NCBI GenBank assembly: GCA_044426085.1
Contig: JAWXUU010000010.1
Coordinates: 1-64,000 of the forward strand
Direction of reading: 5' to 3'
DNA: 64,000 nt
DNA from: JAWXUU01 sp044426085
GTDB taxonomy: Bacteria; Bacillota; Clostridia; Christensenellales; CAMQZB01
Shown here: positions 1 through 6,679 of the stretch, in pieces
How positions within the stretch are numbered: the first letter of the stretch is position 1
Layout: every line of letters starts with the position of its first letter
Notes under the pieces: generated by a model
The model's database searches: none
What the model was told of the DNA's origin: nothing
Seen by the model: the letters and a program-made list of their open reading frames with translations, nothing else
Made by a program: the position numbers and the translations under genes

Positions 1-96
1 ATTGTAGATCTCATAAATAATAGACCACGAAAACGCTTAGGTTGGTTGTCGCCTATCGAGTTTCTCGCAAATACTTTTAAAAAGTGTTGCACTTAA
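1..96 (+). CDS. IS30-family transposase, C-terminal end (partial)
   Basis: Frame 1 is open from the window edge to a TAA at 94-96 and encodes 31 residues including NNRPRKRLGWLSPIEFL. This is the conserved end of the IS30-family DDE transposase (NxRPRKxLGxxxPxExF). The rest lies left of the window, so integrity of the element cannot be judged. No other IS30 sequence is seen in the window. The family inserts by a DDE reaction and is bounded by short inverted repeats, one of which probably overlaps this stop codon. Confidence 0.8.
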   Translation: MVDLINNRPRKRLGWLSPIEFLANTFKKCCT

Positions 97-114
97 TTTG
101 ACAATCTATCATTT
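1..114 (+). mobile_element. Right end of an IS30-like insertion sequence
   Basis: The transposase stop is embedded in tgttgcacttaatttgacaa (86-105), which resembles IS30-family right terminal repeats (a stretch reading ttaatttgacaatct). The left end is outside the window, so the inverted repeat and any target duplication cannot be tested. Just beyond it, tttttaattcgagtgg (113-128) is the reverse complement of the ccactcgaattaaaaa that flanks a family-A repeat at 8321, so the IS appears to abut such a repeat. Confidence 0.6.
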
Positions 115-167
115 TTAATTCGAGTGGCAAAGCCACTTGTAACTAAAGTCGCAATGACGTCGAAAAA

Positions 168-266
168 TTATTTATTCTCCCATTCTTTCGCGTGTTTATA
201 AAGTAGATAATATCCTATATCGCCGGTTTTTTCAAATTGGTTCCAATATTGCTGTGTGTTGTTCAT
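168..266 (-). CDS. YqzL-like small protein (32 aa)
   Basis: A 32-codon frame on the minus strand starts ATG at 266 and stops TAA at 168-170. A strong ribosome-binding site (aaaggag, 7 nt before ATG) precedes it. The product contains YWNQFEKTGDIGYYLLYK, matching the YqzL family pattern (W-x-x-F-x-x-T-G-x-I-x-x-Y-L-x-Y-K). YqzL is a tiny Bacillota protein of unknown role encoded next to recO/era in Bacillus. Here it lies beside recO but on the opposite strand, which is unusual. Function is not known and none is proposed. Confidence 0.7.
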   Translation of the reverse strand: MNNTQQYWNQFEKTGDIGYYLLYKHAKEWENK

Positions 267-361
267 GGTTTTCTCCTTTGCTTGGTTTGGAAATAGTTTT
301 CCGCGTATTGAAAATTTTTATGCATGCACAATATTTCTAGTTCACAAATGGAGTTTAAGCT

Positions 362-1069
362 TTGAATACAATTTCAACAACAGCAATAACAATAAACAGC
401 GTTGATTATCAAGAACGTGACAAGATAATAACGGTGATTTCAATATCGGGTGAAAAGCTTGCCTTGCGTGCAAGGGGGATAAACGCGCCCAAAGCCAAGT
501 TGAAGTTCGCATCAGAACTATTTTCACTTTGCGAATTTGAACACACAAATTCAAAAAATCCACTGCTGATAACAGCAACGCCAAAGCACATGTTTTGGGG
601 CGTTCGCGAAAGCGTGGAAAAGCTGTATCTTGCCTGTTTTGCACTTGAACACATTTCAGAAAGCGCAGAAGATTTTAAATTTTTGCTTGCATGCCTATCC
701 TTTTTGGAAGTCAACGAATATTCACCAAAAATGGCTGTGAAATACATTCTTGAATGCGTGAAACATCTCGGCATAGGCATATCTTTCAAAACTTGCGTCG
801 CTTGCGGTGGCAAGCTTACGGGTGCTTTCGCCTTTGATTATGACAACGGCGGTTTCCGCTGTGAAAACTGCGGTGGAAACGAAAAGTCGGCAATTTTAAA
901 AACGCTGTCCCTTGTGGACGATTTAGATATGCAATCGCTTTCAAAAGTCAACTTCACAAAATCCCAATCGCAAGACATGCTGTCGCTCCTCTCCGCCCAC
1001 ATAAATGCAAGATTCAACCACCAAAGCGAAAACCTGAAACAAATTATGGAGATTGGTTTTGTCAATTAA
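362..1069 (+). CDS. recO: DNA repair protein RecO
   Basis: A 235-aa RecO. The family loads RecA onto SSB-coated single-stranded DNA in the RecFOR pathway and anneals strands. The N-terminal OB-fold (about residues 1-80) is followed by a helical C-terminal domain with a zinc-binding CVAC...CENC set (Cys145, 148, 167, 170). The start is TTG at 362 with ggag about 8 nt upstream; no in-frame ATG fits better. The last Asn codon and TAA stop fall inside the left arm of a palindromic repeat (1065-1305). Placement ahead of ppdK is common in Clostridia. Confidence 0.92.
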   Translation: MNTISTTAITINSVDYQERDKIITVISISGEKLALRARGINAPKAKLKFASELFSLCEFEHTNSKNPLLITATPKHMFWGVRESVEKLYLACFALEHISESAEDFKFLLACLSFLEVNEYSPKMAVKYILECVKHLGIGISFKTCVACGGKLTGAFAFDYDNGGFRCENCGGNEKSAILKTLSLVDDLDMQSLSKVNFTKSQSQDMLSLLSAHINARFNHQSENLKQIMEIGFVN

Positions 1070-1305
1070 AAATTAAAAACAGGCTTCGCTCTGCGAGCTC
1101 GATAAAAATTAAAAATTGTGGTAAAGCACTCGCGTTGCTCGTGCATACTATTGTCAGAAATTTTTGTAAGGGTGTTACTTGTTAAAAGTGACGCTCTTTT
1201 CATATTATCTAATAATTGAATGCATAGGGCGAAGCCCATGCCTTACCACAATTTTTATCGAGCTCGCAGAGCGAAGCCTGTTTTTAATTTTTAATTTTTA
1301 ATTTC
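1065..1305. repeat. Family A palindromic MITE-like repeat, copy 1
   Basis: Outer arms are AT-rich (aattaaaaattaaaaacagg and complement), then gcttcgctctgcgagctcga, then an inner core 1115-1253 bounded by attgtggtaa / ttaccacaat. Inside the core are a hairpin of cactcgcgttgctcgtg type and one of gcatagggcgaagcccatgc type. The same core in the opposite orientation occurs at 22737-22882 and 35376-35518. No coding capacity is seen. The left arm overlaps the recO stop. Confidence 0.85.
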
Positions 1306-1368
1306 TCAATCATTTCTCAATCATTTCTCAATCATTTCTCAATCATTTCTCAATCATTTCTCAATCAT
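1301..1368. repeat. Tandem repeat, 11-bp unit x6
   Basis: Six head-to-tail copies of tttctcaatca immediately right of repeat copy 1. They are followed by a 9-bp stem hairpin (aaaaaaagc ttc gcttttttt, 1382-1402) that could terminate transcription in either direction. The rest of the 1070-1710 gap holds the ppdK promoter and leader. Confidence 0.85.
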
Positions 1369-1552
1369 TCCTTTTCACTTTAAAAAAAGCTTCGCTTTTT
1401 TTTACTTCCCTCACCCGATATTCACTTTTTTGCCAAACGTTCCTTTTTGTGCATATTTGGTTGTCTATTGTGCAAATTTGCAATTATAAACCTAGTTCGT
1501 TAAAAAAAGAACAAAGATGTGCTAGTATGGTATCAAAATGGCATTAAAACGC

Positions 1553-1581
1553 TTGTTTTATATGGAGAATTGATATATAAT
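1553..1581 (+). promoter_or_regulatory. Probable sigma-A promoter of ppdK
   Basis: TTGTTT at 1553-1558, a 17-nt spacer, then TATAAT at 1576-1581. It would give a leader of about 120 nt before the ppdK start. Confidence 0.5.
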
Positions 1582-1710
1582 GCAAAGTGACAGTAGGTCT
1601 ATATTTATTTATATGCTTGTTTTTGTGGAAAAAATCACGAAAAAGCATATGTATAATATTGACTTATGTAAGATGTGTATAAAAAATTTTATATGATAGG
1701 AGGACGAAAA

Positions 1711-4332
1711 ATGTCTAAATATGTTTATCTTTTTAATGAAGGAAGTGGAGATCAAAAAGAACTTCTTGGTGGTAAGGGTGCGAACCTTGCTGAGATGACA
1801 AACCTTGGAATGCCTGTTCCTTACGGTTTCACAGTTTCAACAGAAGCTTGCAACAAGTATTATGATGACGGTAAAGTTATCACTGAAGAAGTTGTGGCAC
1901 AAATCTTTGAAGCGATGAAAGTTATGGAAAAACAAGCTGGAAAAGAATTTGGCTCAGTTGAAAATCCATTCTTGGTTTCAGTTCGTTCTGGTGCAAGAGC
2001 ATCAATGCCTGGTATGATGGATACAATCCTTAACTTGGGTCTTAACGATGCAACAGTTGAAGGTCTTGCAACACTAACTGGCAATCCACGTTTTGCGTAT
2101 GACAGCTACAGAAGATTTATTCAAATGTTCTCAGACGTTGTTATGGGCGTTGAAAAAGCAAAATTTGAAAGAATTTTGGACGAAGTTAAAAAATCAAAAG
2201 GCGTAGAACTTGATACAGAACTTTCAGCAGATGATTTGAAAGAATTGGTTGTTAAATTCAAAGCTTTCTATAAAGAAGAAAAAGGCGAAGAATTCCCACA
2301 AGAACCAACAGAACAACTTATCGAATCTGTTAAAGCAGTATTCAGATCATGGGATAACCCACGCGCAATCGTATACAGAAGAAAAAATGATATCCCTGCA
2401 AGCTGGGGCACAGCGGTTAACGTTCAATCAATGGTATTTGGCAACATGGGCGAAACATCAGGCACAGGCGTTGCGTTCACACGTGACCCATCAACTGGTG
2501 AAAAGAAACTATACGGCGAATATTTGATGAACGCACAAGGGGAAGACGTAGTTGCTGGTATCAGAACACCACAACCAATTTCTCACTTGCAAGAACAAAA
2601 CGAAGAAATCTACAACCAATTTGTGACAATCGCAAACACTCTTGAAAATCACTATCGTGATATGCAAGATATGGAATTCACAATTGAAAACGGAAAACTT
2701 TTCATGCTTCAAACAAGAAACGGCAAAAGAACAGCAGCTTCAGCGCTAAGAATTGCAATCGAACTTGTGAACGAAGGTATGATCACTAAAGAAGAAGCGC
2801 TCATGAAAATTGATCCAAAACAACTTGATGCACTTCTACATCCACAATTTGACGCTTCAGAACTTAAAAAAGCAGAAGTTATTGCAAAAGGTCTTGCGGC
2901 TTCTCCTGGTGCAGCTTGCGGTAAGGTTGTGTTCACAGCTGAAAAAGCAGTTGAAATGAAAGCAGCTGGCGAAAAGACAGTTCTTGTTAGACTTGAAACT
3001 TCACCAGAAGATATCGAAGGCATGTATGCGTCAGAAGGTATTTTGACAGCTCGTGGCGGTATGACATCACACGCGGCAGTTGTTGCGCGTGGCATGGGAA
3101 CATGTTGCGTTGCAGGTTGTGGCGAAATTAAAATTGACGAAGAATCACTCACATTTGTTGCGGGTGGCAAAACATACAGCGAAGGAGATTTCATTTCTCT
3201 TGACGGCTCAACTGGTAATGTATACGGCAGTGCAATTGCAACACAAGCTGTTGCAATCGAAGGCGACTTCGACATCATCATGGCTTGGGCAGACGAATTC
3301 AGAGCACTTAAAGTAAGAACAAACGCTGATTCTCCAGCGGATGCAAAAACAGCTATTGAATTTGGTGCTGAAGGTATTGGTCTTTGCAGAACAGAACACA
3401 TGTTCTTTGCAGAAGATAGAATCGCAGCTGTTCGTGAAATGATTGTTTCAAAAACAGTAGAAGAAAGACAAAAAGCACTTGCTAAACTTCTTCCAATGCA
3501 ACGTGAAGATTTCCTTGGCATGTATATGGTTATGGAAGATCGTCCTGTAACAATCCGTTTCCTAGACCCACCACTCCACGAATTCGTGCCAACTGCAACT
3601 GAAGATATCGTTGCTCTTGCAAAAGAAATGGGTCTTGAATATGACGAACTCAAAGCAACAATCGATGGTCTTCACGAATTCAACCCAATGCTTGGTCACC
3701 GTGGTTGCCGTCTTTCTGTTACATATCCAGAAATCGCAGAAATGCAAACAAGAGCGGTTATGGAAGCAGCAATCGAAGCTGGCAAACAAGGCGTGAAAGT
3801 TACTCCAGAAATCATGATTCCACTTGTTGGCGAAGTTGTCGAATTGAAATACGTTAAAAAATTCGTTGTTGATACTTGCGAAAAAGTTCTTGCAGAAACA
3901 GGCGCAACAATCGATTATAAAGTTGGAACAATGATTGAAATCCCAAGAGCAGCAATCACAGCAGACGAAATCGCTGAAGAAGCTGAATTCTTCAGTTTCG
4001 GTACAAACGATTTGTCTCAAATGACATTCGGTTTCTCTCGTGACGATGCTGGTAAATTTCTTGAAGACTACTACGCTAAGAAAATTTTCGAACAAGATCC
4101 ATTCGAAAAACTTGACCAAAAAGGCGTTGGTAAACTCATGAAAATCGCAATCGAACTCGGAAGAAAAACAAGACCAGAAATCAAACTTGGTATCTGTGGC
4201 GAACATGGTGGCGACCCATCAACAATTGAATTCTGCCATGATATCGGACTAGCTTACGTTTCTTGCTCACCTTTCCGTGTGCCAATCGCAAGACTTGCCG
4301 CAGCTCAAGCTAATATCAAAAATAAGAGATAA
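1711..4332 (+). CDS. ppdK: Pyruvate, phosphate dikinase
   Basis: Interconverts pyruvate + ATP + phosphate with PEP + AMP + PPi in the cytoplasm, allowing PPi-linked glycolysis or PEP formation. The 873-aa length is standard for the bacterial enzyme. Order: N-terminal nucleotide-binding (ATP-grasp) domain, central swivelling phosphohistidine domain with GGMTSHAAVVARGMG (catalytic His454), and C-terminal PEP/pyruvate TIM barrel with GICGEHGGDP (general acid Cys829). The ATG at 1711 is chosen because aggagg sits 7 nt upstream; an in-frame ATG at 1675 has no good ribosome-binding site. Codon use is strongly biased, suggesting high expression. The last codons are copied in inverted orientation beyond the terminator (see 4315-4604). 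Confidence 0.97.
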   Translation: MSKYVYLFNEGSGDQKELLGGKGANLAEMTNLGMPVPYGFTVSTEACNKYYDDGKVITEEVVAQIFEAMKVMEKQAGKEFGSVENPFLVSVRSGARASMPGMMDTILNLGLNDATVEGLATLTGNPRFAYDSYRRFIQMFSDVVMGVEKAKFERILDEVKKSKGVELDTELSADDLKELVVKFKAFYKEEKGEEFPQEPTEQLIESVKAVFRSWDNPRAIVYRRKNDIPASWGTAVNVQSMVFGNMGETSGTGVAFTRDPSTGEKKLYGEYLMNAQGEDVVAGIRTPQPISHLQEQNEEIYNQFVTIANTLENHYRDMQDMEFTIENGKLFMLQTRNGKRTAASALRIAIELVNEGMITKEEALMKIDPKQLDALLHPQFDASELKKAEVIAKGLAASPGAACGKVVFTAEKAVEMKAAGEKTVLVRLETSPEDIEGMYASEGILTARGGMTSHAAVVARGMGTCCVAGCGEIKIDEESLTFVAGGKTYSEGDFISLDGSTGNVYGSAIATQAVAIEGDFDIIMAWADEFRALKVRTNADSPADAKTAIEFGAEGIGLCRTEHMFFAEDRIAAVREMIVSKTVEERQKALAKLLPMQREDFLGMYMVMEDRPVTIRFLDPPLHEFVPTATEDIVALAKEMGLEYDELKATIDGLHEFNPMLGHRGCRLSVTYPEIAEMQTRAVMEAAIEAGKQGVKVTPEIMIPLVGEVVELKYVKKFVVDTCEKVLAETGATIDYKVGTMIEIPRAAITADEIAEEAEFFSFGTNDLSQMTFGFSRDDAGKFLEDYYAKKIFEQDPFEKLDQKGVGKLMKIAIELGRKTRPEIKLGICGEHGGDPSTIEFCHDIGLAYVSCSPFRVPIARLAAAQANIKNKR

Positions 4333-4604
4333 CAACCACCCACAATAAGGTGTTGTGTAAAAGTCCCATGCGTTTGCATGGGACTTTTTGCGTTGGGTGT
4401 GTGTGGGTGGTTGTTATCTCTTATTTTTGATTGCCCCGTTGTGAGGGGACTTTTCGGGTTTTTTGCCCCGAAGGGGGGATTGATATATACTAATATCATC
4501 TGCACCCCCCTTAGTGGCAAAAATTCCCGAAAATCCTCCCTCGCAACTGCTTGCCCCACTTTTGCAAGCTGTCGCTTGTGGGGCGACCGTTGGTCGCTTT
4601 TATT
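4315..4604. repeat. Family C element, copy 1: inverted gene tail plus nested hairpins
   Basis: Two parts. (1) The last ppdK codons plus stop and 12 nt (4315-4344) recur as a perfect inverted copy at 4402-4431, enclosing the terminator. (2) A ~165-bp segment 4432-4604 of nested hairpins: outer stem 4447-4467/4516-4536, middle stem 4471-4478/4505-4512, inner gatat/atatc around 4482-4497, then gccccac/gtggggc (4553/4578) and gcgacc/ggtcgc (4583-4597) followed by tttt. The second segment is homologous to 19521-19691, with compensatory changes. The end lies just before the stop of the minus-strand AAA gene and could terminate it. Confidence 0.8.
4359..4389 (+). terminator. Rho-independent terminator of ppdK
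   Basis: Perfect 13-bp stem aaaagtcccatgc / gcatgggactttt with a gttt loop, followed by T. It is the core of a longer inverted repeat whose outer arms (4315-4344 and 4402-4431) match perfectly over 30 bp. Confidence 0.9.
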
Positions 4605-4605
4605 A

Positions 4606-5880
4606 TTAATCTTTTAGGCAACCGATTGGGGAAACAAAGACACCGTCTGGTCTTTTATAGGCATATTTTGTTGTTGCGGTTAGCACCATTAAGAAAGATG
4701 GTTCTTTCATTTTTGTTGTATCGATTTTTTTTGATAGTGCGATCAGCGTTGATGCGCCTTCTTCAATTTGGGTATCACCGCCAAGTTTGATTTCTATAAG
4801 GCCGTAGTTTCCATTTCTCAAGTGGATAACCGCATCGCATTCTAGTCCTGATTTATCACGATAGTGGTATACTTTCCCGTTGATTTTGTCTGCGTATACT
4901 CTCAAATCTCTGATGCACATTGTTTCAAATAAAAAACCAAATGTGTTAAGGTCTTGGATTAAATCATTTGGACCAATTCCAAGTGAAGCAACTGCAATAG
5001 ATGGGTCAATAAAATATCGTGTATCAGTTGTTCGGATTGCTGTTTTAGAACGCAAATTTGGGTTCCATGCAGACAAATCTTCAATCACAAATATTTTTTT
5101 TAGTGCATCAATATAAGAAGATAGTGTTTTTGAATCTATTTTTTCACCGCCGTTCGCTTCCATATCGCTTCGGATAACCTCAATGGCTGATTGTGTACCT
5201 TGATGTCTTGCGTATGAACGCATTAATTTCCTAGTTTTTTCTTGATTTCGAAAAACTCCATCGGCGTTTGAAATATCTGAACGTACAACTGCATCGTGAT
5301 AATCAAAGGCTTGTTCTAATGCGATTTTCTCTCGCATATCAATTGCTCTTGGCCATCCACCGCGGCAAACAATAAATGCAATTTGTTCAATGCTTAGTTT
5401 GTTTATTCCAGAAATATCTGCATTTTTTGAAAACATCTGCAAAAGACTTACTTCACCACTTGATTCTTCTGATTCATAAAGACTCATTGGACGCATTAAT
5501 ATCCAAGCGAATCTTCCAGTTCCAGTGTGATGAATAGAAGTTGTATTTGCGGGAACTTGCGAGCCTGTCAAAATGAATTGACCAAGTTTATCTCTGTGGT
5601 CAACTTCAAATCGAACAGCATCCCATAATTTTGGGGCGATTTGCCATTCGTCAATCAACCTTGGTGTATCGCCGGACAATATAAGTGACGGGTTTATTTC
5701 TGCAACATAAATATTTTGTTCTACGCTTATTGGGTCAGCCATATATAGTATGCTTTTTGCCATCTGCTCAGCAGTTGTGGTCTTTCCGCACCATTTTGGA
5801 CCTTCAATAAGCACAGCACCCTTGCCTTCGAGTTTTTCTTCCAAAATGCTGTCTAATATTCTGCTTTTATATGATTTCAT
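4606..5880 (-). CDS. AAA-family ATPase with DUF4143 domain
   Basis: 424 aa. The N-terminal half is an AAA_14-type P-loop ATPase (Walker A GPKWCGKTTT near residue 28; Walker B-like RLIDEWQ). The C-terminal part matches DUF4143, ending in a nuclease-like fold segment with CDAVIHLRNGNYGLIEIK. This large family is widespread in anaerobes and archaea, often in accessory regions, and its role is not established. Start ATG at 5878-5880. It stands alone, convergent with ppdK, and is followed by repeats, suggesting an accessory gene. No partner toxin or antitoxin is visible. Confidence 0.85.
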   Translation of the reverse strand: MKSYKSRILDSILEEKLEGKGAVLIEGPKWCGKTTTAEQMAKSILYMADPISVEQNIYVAEINPSLILSGDTPRLIDEWQIAPKLWDAVRFEVDHRDKLGQFILTGSQVPANTTSIHHTGTGRFAWILMRPMSLYESEESSGEVSLLQMFSKNADISGINKLSIEQIAFIVCRGGWPRAIDMREKIALEQAFDYHDAVVRSDISNADGVFRNQEKTRKLMRSYARHQGTQSAIEVIRSDMEANGGEKIDSKTLSSYIDALKKIFVIEDLSAWNPNLRSKTAIRTTDTRYFIDPSIAVASLGIGPNDLIQDLNTFGFLFETMCIRDLRVYADKINGKVYHYRDKSGLECDAVIHLRNGNYGLIEIKLGGDTQIEEGASTLIALSKKIDTTKMKEPSFLMVLTATTKYAYKRPDGVFVSPIGCLKD

Positions 5881-5942
5881 GTGATAACCGCCTATTGTTA
5901 ATTAAGTATATAATACTATGAAAATGACTGCTTGTCAAGTCA

Positions 5943-6048
5943 ATTCCCTAGTTTGGCAGTTTTTCATTCCCTAGTTTGGCTGTTTTTCATTCCCTAGTTT
6001 GGCAGTTTTTCATTCCCTGATTTGGCGGTTTTTCATTCCCTGATTTGG
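5943..6048. repeat. Tandem repeat, 23-bp unit x4.6
   Basis: Units of attccctagtttggcagttt + ttc at 5943, 5966, 5989 and 6012, then a partial unit at 6035. The last two carry ctgatttggc in place of ctagtttggc. There are no spacers, so it is not a CRISPR. It lies between the divergently transcribed AAA gene and spoVT, and each unit contains tttggc, so it could be a binding-site array; that is inference. Confidence 0.9.
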
Positions 6049-6063
6049 AATTTGCATTTCTTT

Positions 6064-6094
6064 TGCATAAAAAATTCCATAATTTCTCACAATA
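6064..6094 (+). promoter_or_regulatory. Possible sigma-G-type promoter of spoVT
   Basis: TGCATA at 6064-6069, 18-nt spacer, CACAATA at 6088-6094; compare the Bacillus forespore sigma-G consensus TGAATA / CATACTA. The match is partial. spoVT is sigma-G dependent in B. subtilis, which is why this is recorded. Confidence 0.3.
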
Positions 6095-6119
6095 ATAAAA
6101 AAAGTTGTTGGGGGTAGAT

Positions 6120-6644
6120 ATGAAATCAACGGGAATTGTGAGAAGGATAGACGAGCTGGGAAGGATTGTGATTCCGAAAGAGATGCGAAGAACGCTTAGC
6201 ATCAAGGTGGGGGACAGTTTGGAGATTTTTGCTGACGGCGAGCAGTTGGTGCTGAAGAAGTATCAGGAGATTTTGAAGATTGAAAAGTTTGCGCAAACGC
6301 TTTGCGACAGTGTTTCGGAAGCCACGGGATACATGGTTCTTATTTGCGACAGCAGAAAAGTGATTTGCGAAAACGCTTATGGCAACAGTTATTTGGGTGC
6401 GATTGTATCGGAAGGCGTGGCAAAGGCGATTGAAGAAAGAAAACACATCGCAAGTGGCGATGCGATTGCAAGTGATGCGATACTTATTGGTGAAAGTTTC
6501 GAATCGGCAAGTATGCACACGGTGATTGCAAACGGCGAAGCGCCCGGCGGAGTGATAGTTTGTTCGCTCAGCGCGGAAGATGACAAAAAAATTGACGAAA
6601 TCTGCAAAATGTGTGCAGTATATCTTGGCAAAAATCTGGGATAG
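6120..6644 (+). CDS. spoVT: AbrB-family regulator SpoVT
   Basis: 174 aa. An N-terminal swapped-hairpin AbrB DNA-binding domain (residues 1-50, with STGIVRRIDELGRIVIPKE) is followed by a GAF-like domain (about 55-174), the architecture of SpoVT. In Bacillus this controls forespore sigma-G genes and spore coat/germination properties; in Clostridia it is also essential for late sporulation. The ATG at 6120 is chosen over the upstream TTG at 6105 because ggggg lies 6-7 nt before it and the protein then begins MKSTG, as in the family. A SpoVB-like flippase follows 35 nt later, probably cotranscribed. Confidence 0.93.
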   Translation: MKSTGIVRRIDELGRIVIPKEMRRTLSIKVGDSLEIFADGEQLVLKKYQEILKIEKFAQTLCDSVSEATGYMVLICDSRKVICENAYGNSYLGAIVSEGVAKAIEERKHIASGDAIASDAILIGESFESASMHTVIANGEAPGGVIVCSLSAEDDKKIDEICKMCAVYLGKNLG

Positions 6645-6679
6645 TGCAACGCGAAGCTATGCTTTGCCAAAGGGGGTTT

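Noticed and set aside
2709..3653. 314-codon frame antisense to ppdK
   Set aside because: Ser/Ala-rich translation with no family features; explained by biased codon use of ppdK on the other strand.
4432..4604. Group II intron remnant
   Set aside because: Group IIC introns insert after terminators, but there is no GUGCG 5' end, no domain V/VI and no reverse transcriptase sequence.
5943..6048. Possible CRISPR array
   Set aside because: Units are head-to-tail with no unique spacers and no cas genes nearby.
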